Positions 52,075 to 63,969 of a stretch of 64,000 nucleotides of DNA are shown here, piece by piece (within the stretch, counting starts at the first letter, position 1; each line of letters begins with the position of its first letter). Source of the stretch: Prosopocoilus inquinatus. Taxonomy: Eukaryota; Arthropoda; Insecta; Coleoptera; Lucanidae. Under the pieces are notes generated by a model that saw only the letters and a program-made list of their open reading frames with translations, ran no database searches and had not been told where the DNA came from. Both the position numbers and the translations under genes were made by a program. Location: NCBI GenBank assembly GCA_036172665.1, contig CM069873.1:34648001-34712000 (forward strand). Reading direction: 5' to 3'.

Positions 52075-54309
52075 TCGATCCTTACTTAGCTACTATGTTA
52101 TTTGACGTTTCGATGGACTCCAGTAACTCTAATGTGAGATACGAAATTTTCGGACAGAGCAGAAGCTGGAAATAGTTTTAAACGAAACAACACGCATTAG
52201 CGTTGTTCCTGTGATGTATCTAATAGATCCTTACTCATCTATCGTGTTATTTGGCGTTTCGATGGACTCCAGTAACTTTGATGTGAGATACGAAGTTCTC
52301 GGACGCAGCTGAAGCTGGAAATAGTTTTAAATGAAACAACACGTATTAGCGTTGTTCCTGTGATGTATCTAATCGATCCTTACTCATCTTATCATGTTAT
52401 TTGACGTTTCGATGGACTCCAGTAACTCTAATGTGAGATACGAAATTTTCGGAGGCAGCAGAAGCTGGAAATAGTTTTAAACGAAACAACACGTATTAGC
52501 GTTGTTCCTGTGATGTATCTAATCGATCCTTACTCATCTATCATGTTATTTGGCGTTTCGATGGACTATAGTAACTTTGATGTAAGATACGATGTTCTCG
52601 GACGCAGCTGAAGCTAGAAATAGTTTTAAACGAAGCAACACGCATTAGCGTTGTTCCTGTGCTGTATCTAATCGATCCTTACTTATCTATCATGTTATTT
52701 GACGTTTCGATGGACTCCAGTAACTCTGATGTGAGATACGACGTTTTCGGACGCAGCAGAAGCTGGAAATAGTTTTAAACGAAACAACACGTATTAGCGT
52801 TGTTCCTGTGATGTATCTAATCGATCCTTACTCATCTATCATGTTATTTGACGTTTGGATGGACTCCAGTAACTCTGATGTGAGATACAAAGTTCTCGGA
52901 CGCAGCAGAAGCTGGAAATAGTTTTGAACGAAATAACACGTATTAGCGTTGTTGCTGTGATGTATCTAATCGATCCTTACTCATCTATCATGTTATTTGA
53001 CGTTTGGATGGACTCCAGTAACTCTGATGTGAGATACAAAGTTTTCGGACGAGCAGAAGCTGGAGATAGTTTTAAACGAAACAACACGCATTAGCGTTGT
53101 TCCTGTGATGTATCTAATCGATCCTTACTCATCCATCATGTTATTTGGCGTTTCGATGGACTCCAGTAACTCTGATGTGAGATACAAAGTTTTTGGACGC
53201 AGCAGAAACTGGAAATAGTTTTAAACGAAACAACACGCATTAGCGTTGTTCCTGTGATGTATCTAATCGATCCTTACTCATCTATCATGTTATTTGCCGT
53301 TTCGATGGACTCTAGTAACTCTGATGTGAGATACGAAGTTTTTGGACGCAGCAGGAGCTGGAAATAGTTTTAAACGAAACAACACGTATTAGCGTTGTTC
53401 CTGTGATGTATCTAATCGATCCTTATTTATCTATCATGTTATTTGACGTTTCGATGGACTCTAGTAACTCTGATGTGAGATACGAAGTTTTTGGGCGCAG
53501 CAGGAGCTGGAAATAGTTTTAAACGAAGCAACACGTATTAGCGTTGTTCCTGTGATGTATCTAATCGATCCTTACTCATCTATCATGTTATTTGGCATTT
53601 CGATGGACTCCAGTATCTCTGATGTGAGATACAAAGTTTTCGGACGCATCAGAAGCTGGAAATAGTTTTAAACGAAACAACTCGCATTAGCGTTGTTCCT
53701 GTGATGTATCTAATCGATCCTTACTCATCTATGATGTAATTTGACGTTTCGATGGACTCTAGTAACTCTGATGTGAGATACGAAGTTTTTGGACGCAGCA
53801 GGAGCTGGAAATAGTTTTAAACGAAACAACACGCATTAGCGTTGTTCCTGTGATGTATCTAATCGATCCTTATTTATCTATCATGTTATTTGACGTTTCG
53901 ATGGACTCTAGTAACTCTGATGTAAGATACGAAGTTTTTGGGCACAGCAGGAGCTGGAAATAGTTTTAAACGAAGCAACGCGTATTACCGTTGTTCCTGT
54001 GATGTATCTAATCGATCCTTACTTAGCTACTATGTTATTTGACGTTTCGATGGACTCCAGTAACTCTAATGTGAGATACGAAATTTTCGGACGCAGCAGA
54101 AGCTGGAAATAGTTTTAAACGAAACAACACGCATTAGCGTTGTTCCTGTGATGTATCTAATCGATCCTTACTCATCTATCATGTTATTTGGCGTTTCGAT
54201 GGACTCCAGTAACTTTGATGTGAGATACGAAGTTCTCGGACGCAGCTGAAGCTGGAAATAGTTTTAAATGAAACAACACGTATTAGCGTTGTTCCTGTGA
54301 TGTATCTAA
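52075..54309 (+). repeat. 2,235-bp tandem duplication, copy 2 (15 monomers)
   Basis: This is the direct copy of 49,840-52,074. Private differences from copy 1 include GGACAGAGC against GGACACAGC (about 52,153/49,918), CTAATAGATCC and ATCGTGTT near 52,230, AATAACACG near 52,933, GGGCACAGC near 53,941 and TTACCG near 53,987. It is therefore older or less homogenised than the 7,899-bp duplication. Confidence 0.88.
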
Positions 54310-55233
54310 TCGATCCTTACTCATCTTATCATGTTATTTGACGTTTCGATGGACTCCAGTAACTCTAATGTGAGATACGAAATTTTCGGAGGCAGCAGAA
54401 GCTGGAAATAGTTTTAAACGAAACAACACGTATTAGCGTTGTTCCTGTGATGTATCTAATCGATCCTTACTCATCTATCATGTTATTTGGCGTTTCGATG
54501 GACTCCAGTAACTTTGATGTAAGATACGATGTTCTCGGACGCAGCTGAAGCTAGAAATAGTTTTAAACGAAACAACACGCATTAGCGTTGTTCCTGTGCT
54601 GTATCTAATCGATCCTTACTTATCTATCATGTTATTTGACGTTTCGATGGACTCCAGTAACTCTGATGTGAGATACGACGTTTTCGGACGCAGCAGAAGC
54701 TGGAAATAGTTTTAAACGAAACAACACGTATTAGCGTTGTTCCTGTGATGTATCTAATCGATCCTTACTCATCTATCATGTTATTTGACGTTTGGATGGA
54801 CTCCAGTAACTCTGATGTGAGATACAAAGTTCTCGGATGCAGCAGAAGCTGGAAATAGTTTTGAACGAAACAACACGTATTAGCGTTGTCCCTGTGATGT
54901 ATCTAATCGATCCTTACTTATCTACTATGTTATTTGACGTTTCGATGGACTCCAGTAACTCTGATGTGAGATACGAAATTTTCGAACGCAGCAGAATCTG
55001 GAAATAGTTTTAAATGAAACTACACGCATTAGCGTTGTTCCTGTGATGTATCTAATCGATCCTTACTCATCTATCATGTTATTTGACGTTTCGATGGACT
55101 CTAGTAACTCTGATGTAAGATACGAAGTTTTTGGACGCAGCAGGAGCTGGAAATAGTTTTAAACGAAACAACACGTATTAGCGTTGTTCCTGTGATGTAT
55201 CTAAACGATCCTTACTTAGCTACTATGTTATTT

Positions 55234-56066
55234 GACGTTTCGATGGACTCCAGTAACTCTAATGTGAGATACGAAATTTTCGGAAGCAGCAGAATCTGGA
55301 AATAATTTTAAATGAAACAACACGCATTAGCGTTGTTCCTGTGATGTATCTAATCGATCCTTACTCATCTATCATGTTATTTGGCGTTTCGATGGACTCC
55401 AGTAACTTTGATGTGAGATACGAAGTTCTCGGACGCAGCTGAAGCTGGAAATAGTTTTAAATGAAACAACACGTATTAGCGTTGTTCCTGTGATGTATCT
55501 AATCGATTCTTACTCATCTATCATGTTATTTGACGTTTGGATGGACTCCAGTAACTCTGATGTGAGATACAAAGTATTCGGACGCAGCAGAAGCTCGAGA
55601 TAGTTTTAAACGATACAACACGCATTAGCGTTGTTCCTGTGATGTATCTAATCGATCCTTACTCATCTATCATGTTATTTGGCGTTTCGATGGACTCCAG
55701 TAACTCTGATGTGAGATACAAAATTTTTGGACGTAGCAGAAGTTGGAAATAGTTTTAAACGAAACAACACGCATTAGCGTTGTTCCTGTGATGTATCTAA
55801 TCGATCCTTACTCATCTATCATGTTATTTGACGTTTCGATGGACTCCAGTAACTCTGATGTGAGATACGAAATTTTCGAACGCAGCAGAATCTGGAAATA
55901 GTTTTAAATGAAACAACACGCATTAGCGTTGTTCCTGTGATGTATCTAATCGATCCTTACTCATCTATCATGTTATTTGACTTTTCGATGGACTCTAGTA
56001 ACTCTGATGTGAGATACGAAGTTTTTGGACGCATCAGGAGCTGGAAATAGTTTTAAACGAAACAAC
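55234..56066 (+). repeat. Segment shared at 7,153-bp offset (48 monomers), copy 2
   Basis: This is the copy of 48,081-48,913, with all the rare variants listed there. It is followed by CGTCTTAGCG near 56,070 and by an extra GGCGTTTCG / AACTTTGATG monomer before the CTGTGCTGTATC type. Confidence 0.8.
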
Positions 56067-59000
56067 ACGTCTTAGCGTTGTTCCTGTGATGTATCTAATC
56101 GATCCTTACTCATCTATCATGTTATTTGGCGTTTCGATGGACTCCAGTAACTTTGATGTAAGATACGATGTTCTCGGACGCAGCTGAAGCTAGAAATAGT
56201 TTTAAACGAAACAACACGCATTAGCGTTGTTCCTGTGCTGTATCTAATCGATCCTTACTTATCTATCATGTTATTTGACGTTTCGATGGACTCCAGTAAC
56301 TCTGATGTGAGATACGACGTTTTCGGACGCAGCAGAAGCTGGAAATAGTTTTAAACGAAACAACTCGCATTAGCGTTGTTCCTGTGATGTATCTAATCGA
56401 TCCTTACTCATCTATGATGTAATTTGACGTTTCGATGGACTCTAGTAACTCTGATGTGAGATACGAAGTTTTTGGACGCAGCAGGAGCTGGAAATAGTTT
56501 TAAAAGAAACAACAGGCATTAGCGTTGTTCCTGTGATGTATCTAATCGATCCTTATTTATCTATCATGTTATTTGACGTTTCGATGGACTCTAGTAACTC
56601 TGATGTAAGATACGAAGTTTTTGGGCGCAGCAGGAGCTGGAAATAGTTTTAAACGAAGCAACGCGTATTAGCGTTGTTCCTGTGATGTATCTAATCGATC
56701 CTTACTTAGCTACTATGTTATTTGACGTTTCGATGGACTCCAGTAACTCTAATGTGAGATACGAAATTTTCGGACGCAGCAGAAGCTGGAAATAGTTTTA
56801 AACGAAACAACACGCATTAGCGTTGTTCCTGTGATGTATCTAATCGATCCTTACTCATCTATCATGTTATTTGGCGTTTCGATGGACTCCAGTAACTTTG
56901 ATGTGAGATACAAAGTTCTCGGACGCAGCTGAAGCTGGAAATAGTTTTAAATGAAACAACACGTATTAGCGTTGTTCCTGTGATGTATCTAATCGATCCT
57001 TACTCATCTTATCATGTTATTTGACGTTTCGATGGACTCCAGTAACTCTAATGTGAGATACAAAGTTTTTGGACGCAGCAGAAACTGGAAATAGTTTTAA
57101 ACGAAACAACACGCATTAGCGTTGTTCTTGTGATGTATCTAATCGATCCTTACTCATCTATCATGTTATTTGGCGTTTCGATGGACTCCAGTAACTTTGA
57201 TGTAAGATACGATGTTCTCGGACGCAGCTGAAGCTAGAAATAGTTTTAAACGAAACAACACGCATTAGCGTTGTTCCTGTGCTGTATCTAATCGATCCTT
57301 ACTTATCTATCATGTTATTTGACGTTTCGATGTACTCCAGTAACTCTGATGTGAGATACAAAGTTTTTGGACGCAGCAGAAACTGGAAATAGTTTTAAAC
57401 GAAACAACACGCATTAGCGTTGTTCCTGTGATGTATCTAATCGATCCTTACTCATCTATCATGTTATTTGACGTTTCGATGGACTCTAGTAACTCTGATG
57501 TGAGATACGAAGTTTTTGGACGCAGCAGGAGCTGGAAATAGTTTTAAACGAAACAACACGTATTAGCGTTGTTCCTGTGATGTATCTAATCGATCCTTAT
57601 TTATCTATCATGTTATTTGGCATTTCGATGGACTCCAGTAACTCTGATGTGAGATACAAAGTTTTCGGACGCATCAGAAGCTGGAAATAGTTTTAAACGA
57701 AACAACTCGCATTAGCGTTGTTCCTGTGATGTATCTAATCGATCCTTACTCATCTATGATGTAATTTGACGTTTCGATGGACTCTAGTAACTCTGATGTG
57801 AGATACGAAGTTTTTGGACGCAGCAGGAACTGGAAATAGTTTTAAACGAAACAACACGCATTAGCGTTGTTCCTGTGATGTATCTAATCGATCCTTATTT
57901 ATCTATCATGTTATTTGACGTTTCGATGGACTCTAGTAACTCTGATGTAAGATACGAAGTTTTTGGGCGCAGCTGAAGCTGGAAATAGTTTTAAATAAAA
58001 CAACACGTATTAGCGTTGTTCCTGTGATGTATCTAATCGATCCTTACTCATCTTATCATGTTATTTGACGTTTCGATGGACTCCAGTAACTCTAATGTGA
58101 GATACGAAATTTTCGGAGGCAGCAGAAGCTGGAAATAGTTTTAAACGAAACAACACGTATTAGCGTTGTTCCTGTGATGTATCTAATCGATCCTTACTCA
58201 TCTATCATGTTATTTGGCGTTTCGATGGACTCCAGTAACTTTGATGTAAGATACGATGTTCTCGGACGCAGCTGAAGCTAGAAATAGTTTTAAACGAAGC
58301 AACACGCATTAGCGTTGTTCCTGTGCTGTATCTAATCGATCCTTACTTATCTATCATGTTATTTGACGTTTCGATGGACTCCAGTAACTCTGATGTGAGA
58401 TACGACGTTTTCGGACGCAGCAGAAGCTGGAAATAGTTTTAAACGAAACAACACGTATTAGCGTTGTTCCTGTGATGTATCTAATCGATCCTTACTCATC
58501 TATCATGTTATTTGACGTTTGGATGGACTCCAGTAACTCTGATGTGAGATACAAAGTTCTCGGATGCAGCAGAAGCTGGAAATAGTTTTGAACGAAACAA
58601 CACGTATTAGCGTTGTTCCTGTGATGTATCTAATCGATCCTTACTTATCTACTATGTTATTTGACGTTTCGATGGACTCCAGTAACTCTGATGTGAGATA
58701 CGAAATTTTCGAACGCAGCAGAATCTGGAAATAGTTTTAAATGAAACTACACGCATTAGCGTTGTTCCTGTGATGTATCTAATCGATCCATACTCATCTA
58801 TCATGTTATTTGACGTTTCGATGTACTCTAGTAACTCTGATGTGAGATACGAAGTTTTTGGACGCAGCAGGAGCTGGAAATAGTTTTAAACGAAACAACA
58901 CGTATTAGCGTTGTTCCTGTGATGTATCTAATCGATCCTTACTTAGCTACTATGTTATTTGACATTTCGATGGACTCCAGTAACTCTAATGTGAGATACG

Positions 59001-60019
59001 ATATTTTCGGAAGCAGCAGAATCTGGAAATAGTTTTAAATGAAACAACACGCATTAGCGTTGTTCCTGTGATGTATCTAATCGATTCTCACTCATCTATC
59101 ATGTTATTTGACGTTTGGATGGACTCCAGTAACTCTGATGTGAGATACAAAGTATTCGGACGCAGCAGAAGCTCGAGATAGTTTTAAACGATACAACACG
59201 CATTAGCGTTGTTCCTGTGATGTATCTAATCGATCCTTACTCATCTATCATGTTATTTGGCGTTTCGATGGACTCCAGTAACTCTGATGTGAGATACAAA
59301 ATTTTTGGACGCAGCAGAAGTTGGAAATAGTTTTAAACGAAACAACACGCATTAGCGTTGTTCCTGTGATGTATCTAATCGATCCTTACTCATCTATCAT
59401 GTTATTTGACGTTTCGATGGACTCCAGTAACTCTGATGTGAGATACGAAATTTTCGAACGCAGCAGAATCTGGAAATAGTTTTGAACGAAACAACACGTA
59501 TTAGCGTTGTTCCTGTGATGTATCTAATCGATCCTTACTTAGCTACTATGTTATTTGACGTTTCGATGGACTCCAGTAACTCTAATGTGAGATACGAAAT
59601 TTTCGGACGCAGCAGAAGCTGGAAATAGTTTTAAACGAAACAACACGTATTAGCGTTGTTCCTGTGATGTATCTAATCGATCCTTACTCATCTATCATGT
59701 TATTTGACGTTTGGATGGACTCCAGTAACTCTGATGTGAGATACAAAGTTCTCGGACGCAGTAGAAGCTGGAAATAGTTTTGAACGAAACAACACGTATT
59801 AGCGTTGTTCGTGTGATGTATCTAATCGATCCTTACTTATCTATCATGTTATCTGACGTTTGGATGGACTCCAGTAACTCTGATGTGAGATACAAAGTTT
59901 TCGGACGCAGCAGAAACTGGAGATAGTTTTAAACGAAACAACACGTATTAGCGTTGTTCCTGTGATGTATCTAATCTATCCTTACTTAGCTACTATGTTA
60001 TTTGACGTTTCGATGGACT

Positions 60020-60413
60020 CCAATAACTCTGATGTGAGATACAAAGTTTTCGGACGCAGCAGAAGCTGGAAATAGTTTTGAACGAAACAACACGTATTAG
60101 CGTTGTTCCTGTGATGTATCTAATCGATCCTTATTTAGCTACTATGTTATTTGACGTTTCGATGGACTCCAATAACTCTAATGTGAGATACGAAATTTTC
60201 GGACGCAGCAGAAGCTGGAAATAGTTTTAAACGAAACCACACGTATTAGCGTTGTTCCTGTGATGTATCTAATTGATCCTTACTCATCTATCATGTTATT
60301 TGACGTTTCGATGGACTCTAGTAACTCTGATGTGAGATACGAAGTTTTTGGACGCAGCAGGAGCTGGAAATAGTTTTAAACGAAACAACACGCATTAGTG
60401 TTGTTCCTGTGCT
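60020..60413 (+). repeat. Segment shared at 3,128-bp offset, copy 1
   Basis: This matches 63,148-63,541. Shared rare variants are CCTTATTTAGCTAC, CCAATAACTCTAATG, CGAAACCACACG, CTAATTGATCC and CGCATTAGTG followed by CTGTGCTGTATC. The offset is 21 monomers less 1 bp, explained by the 148-bp monomer at 60,548-60,695. Confidence 0.8.
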
Positions 60414-60547
60414 GTATCTAATCGATCCTTACTTATCTATCATGTTATTTGACGTTTCGATGGACTCCAGTAACTCTGATGTGAGATACGACGTTTTCGG
60501 ACGCAGCAGAAGCTGGAAATAGTTTTAAACGAAACAACACGTATTAG

Positions 60548-60695
60548 CGTAGTTCCTGTGATGAATGTAATCGATCCTTACTCATCTATCATGTTACTTG
60601 ACGTTTAAATGGGCTCCAGCAACTCTGAAGTGAGATACGAAGTTCTCGGACCCAGCTGAAGCTGGAAATAGTTTTAAATGAAACACACGCATTAG
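60548..60695 (+). repeat. Most divergent complete monomer (148 bp)
   Basis: This monomer has an unusual cluster of private changes: GTAGTTCC, GATGAATGTAATCG, GTTACTTGACG, TTTAAATGGGCTCC, CAGCAACTCTGAAG, GGACCCAGC and AAACACACG (1-bp loss). Most other monomers differ from their nearest relative by only a few bases. It may be an older monomer that escaped homogenisation, or a damaged copy. Confidence 0.8.
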
Positions 60696-61129
60696 CGTTG
60701 TTCCTGTGATGTATCTAATCGATCCTTACTCATCTATCATGTTATTTGGCGTTTCGATGAACTCCAGTAACTTTGATGCGAGATACGAAGTTCTCGGACG
60801 CAGCTGAAGCTGGAAATAGTTTTAAATGAAACAGCACGTATTAGCGTTGTTCCTGTGATGTATCTAATCGATCCTTACTCATCTATCATGTTATTTGACA
60901 TTTCGATGGACTCCAGTAACTTTGATGTGAGATACGAAGTTCTCGGGCGCAGCTGAAGCTAGAAATAGTTTTAAACGAAACAACACGCATTAGCGTTGTT
61001 CCTGTGATGTATCTAATCGATCCTTACTCATCTATCATGTTATTTGGCGTTTCGATGGACTCCAGTAACTCTGATGTGAGATACAAAGTTTTCGGACGCA
61101 GCAGAAGCTGGAAATAGTTTTGAACGAAA

Positions 61130-62020
61130 CAACACGTATTAGCGTTGTTCCTGTGATGTATCTAATCTATCCTTACTCATCTATCATTTTATTTGACGTT
61201 TGGATGGACTACAGTAACTCTGATGTGAGATACAAAGTTTACGGACGCAGCAGAAGCTGGAAATAGTTTTAAACGAAACAACACGCATTACCGTTGTTCC
61301 TGTGATGTATCTACTCGATCCTTACTCATCTATCATGTTATTTGACGTTTGAATGGACTCCAGTAACTCTGATGTGAGATACAAAGTTTACGGACGCAGC
61401 AGAAGCTGGAAATAGTTTTAAACGAAACAACACGCATTATCGTTGTTCCTGTGATGTATCTAATCGATCCTTACTCATCTATCATGTTATTTGACGTTTC
61501 GATGGACTCCAGTAACTCTGATGTGAGATACGAAATTTTCGAACGCAGCAGAATCTTTAAATAGTTTTGAACGAAACAACACGTATTAGCGTTGTTCCTG
61601 TGATGTATCTAATCGATCCTTACTTATCTACTATGTTATTTGACGTTTCGATGGACTCCAATAACTCTGATGTGAGATACAAAGTTTTCGGACGCAGCAG
61701 AAGCTGGAAATAGTTTTAAATGAAACAACACGCATTAGCGTTGTTCCTGTGATGTATCTAATCGATCCTTACTCATCTATCATTTTATTTGACGTTTGGA
61801 TGGACTACAGTAACTCTGATGTGAGATACAAAGTTTACGGACGCAGCAGAAGCTGGAAATAGTTTTAAACGAAACAACACGCATTACCGTTGTTCCTGTG
61901 ATGTATCTACTCGATCCTTACTCATCTATCATGTTATTTGACGTTTGAATGGACTCCAGTAACTCTGATGTGAGATACAAAGTTCTCGGATGCAGCAGAA
62001 GCTGGAAATAGTTTTGAACG
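61130..62020 (+). repeat. 4-monomer HOR (596 bp), about 1.5 copies
   Basis: The pair CATTTTATTT with ACTACAG (61,185/61,781) and the pair CTACTCGATCC (61,311/61,907) each repeat at 596 bp. These monomers belong to the same types as the 745-bp cassette, but with AACTCTGATG in place of AACTATGATG and with the extra CTACTCG variant, so this is a diverged relative of the cassette. One monomer near 61,556 has the private variant AGAATCTTTAAATAG. Confidence 0.75.
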
Positions 62021-62330
62021 AAACAACACGTATTAGCGTTGTTCCTGTGATGTATCTAATCGATCCTTACTTATCTACTATGTTATTTGACGTTTCGATG
62101 GACTCCAGTAACTCTGATGTGAGATACGAAATTTTCGAACGCAGCAGAATCTGGAAATAGTTTTAAATGAAACAACACGCATTAGCGTTGTTCCTGTGAT
62201 GTATCTAATCGATCCTTACTCATCTATCATGTTATTTGACGTTTCGATGGACTCTAGTAACTCTGATGTGAGATACGAAGTTTTTGGACGCAGCAGGAGC
62301 TGGAAATAGTTTTAAACGAAACAACACGTA
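61904..62330 (+). repeat. Segment shared at 1,639-bp offset (11 monomers), copy 1
   Basis: This matches 63,543-63,969. The order is CTACTCGATCC, TTTGAATGG with CGGATGCAGC, TTATCTACTATG with CGAACGCAGCAGAATC, then the GTTTTTGGACGCAGCAGGAGC type. Differences are CGTAATAGCG in copy 1 against CGTATTAGCG, and ATGTCATTTG near 63,870 in copy 2. Confidence 0.78.
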
Positions 62331-63147
62331 ATAGCGTTGTTCCTGTGATGTATCTAATCGATCCTTACTTAGCTACTATGTTATTTGACGTTTCGATGGA
62401 CTCCAGTAACTCTAATGTGAGATACGAAATTTTCGGAAGCAGCAGAATCTGGAAATAGTTTTAAATGAAACAACACGCATAAGCGTTGTTCCTGTGATGT
62501 ATCTAATCGATCCTTACTCATCTATCATGTTATTTGGCGTTTCGATGGACTCCAGTAACTTTGATGTGAGATACGAAGTTCTCGGACGCAGCTGAAGCTG
62601 GAAATAGTTTTAAATGAAACAACACGTATTAGCGTTGTTCCTGTGATGTATCTAATCGATTCTTACTCATCTATCATGTTATTTGACGTTTGGATGGACT
62701 CCAGTAACTCTGATGTGAGATACAAAGTATTCGGACGCAGCAGAAGCTCGAGATAGTTTTAAACGATACAACACGCATTAGCGTTGTTCCTGTGATGTAT
62801 CTAATCGATCCTTACTCATCTATCATGTTATTTGGCGTTTCGATGGACTCCAGTAACTCTGATGTGAGATACAAAGTTTTCGGACGCAGCAGAAGCTGGA
62901 AATAGTTTTAAACGAAACAACACGCATTAGCGTTGTTCCTGTGATGTATCTAATCGATCCTTACTCATCTATCATGTTATTTGACGTTTCGATGGACTCT
63001 AGTAACTCTGATGTGAGATACGAAGTTTTTGGACGCATCAGGAGCTGGAAATAGTTTTAAATGAAACAACACGTATTAGCGTTGTTCCTGTGATGTATCT
63101 AATCGATCCTTACTTAGCTACTATGTTATTTGACGTTTCGATGGACT

Positions 63148-63541
63148 CCAGTAACTCTGATGTGAGATACAAAGTTTTCGGACGCAGCAGAAGCTGGAAA
63201 TAGTTTTGAACGAAACAACACGTATTAGCGTTGTTCCTGTGATGTATCTAATCGATCCTTATTTAGCTACTATGTTATTTGACGTTTCAATGGACTCCAA
63301 TAACTCTAATGTGAGATACGAAATTTTCGGACGCAGCAGAAGCTGGAAATAGTTTTAAACGAAACCACACGTATTAGCGTTGTTCCTGTGATGTATCTAA
63401 TTGATCCTTACTCATCTATCATGTTATTTGACGTTTCGATGGACTCTAGTAACTCTGATGTGAGATACGAAGTTTTTGGACGCAGCAGGAGCTGGAAATA
63501 GTTTTAAACGAAACAACACGCATTAGTGTTGTTCCTGTGCT
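63148..63541 (+). repeat. Segment shared at 3,128-bp offset, copy 2
   Basis: This is the copy of 60,020-60,413, with a private GTTTCAATGG near 63,289. Directly after its CTGTGCTGTATC end it joins the CTACTCGATCC segment, whereas copy 1 continues with CTAATCGATCC. The join at about 63,543 is therefore a recombinant junction between two blocks that are separate at 60-62 kb. Confidence 0.8.
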
Positions 63542-63542
63542 G

Positions 63543-63969
63543 TATCTACTCGATCCTTACTCATCTATCATGTTATTTGACGTTTGAATGGACTCCAGTA
63601 ACTCTGATGTGAGATACAAAGTTCTCGGATGCAGCAGAAGCTGGAAATAGTTTTGAACGAAACAACACGTATTAGCGTTGTTCCTGTGATGTATCTAATC
63701 GATCCTTACTTATCTACTATGTTATTTGACGTTTCGATGGACTCCAGTAACTCTGATGTGAGATACGAAATTTTCGAACGCAGCAGAATCTGGAAATAGT
63801 TTTAAATGAAACAACACGCATTAGCGTTGTTCCTGTGATGTATCTAATCGATCCTTACTCATCTATCATGTCATTTGACGTTTCGATGGACTCTAGTAAC
63901 TCTGATGTGAGATACGAAGTTTTTGGACGCAGCAGGAGCTGGAAATAGTTTTAAACGAAACAACACGTA
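63543..63969 (+). repeat. Segment shared at 1,639-bp offset (11 monomers), copy 2
   Basis: This is the copy of 61,904-62,330. The array continues in phase to the last base of the window, so the right array edge is not reached. Confidence 0.78.

Larger units (their letters stand above)
54310..60547 (+). repeat. Satellite mosaic, partly a copy of 47.5-49.8 kb
   Basis: The sequence is all 149-bp monomers. The left part follows the 48-49 kb region at 7.15-7.3 kb offset, with two extra monomers near 54,900-55,200. Further right, blocks of the types GCTGAAGCTAG, CTGTGCTGTATC, AGCTCGAGATAG and CGAACGCAGCAGAATC alternate without a clear long period. Private variants include GAAATCG-less forms such as TGAAACTACACG (about 55,015 and 58,742) and TTCGATGTACTC (about 57,330 and 58,820). 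There are no genes or insertions. Confidence 0.78.
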
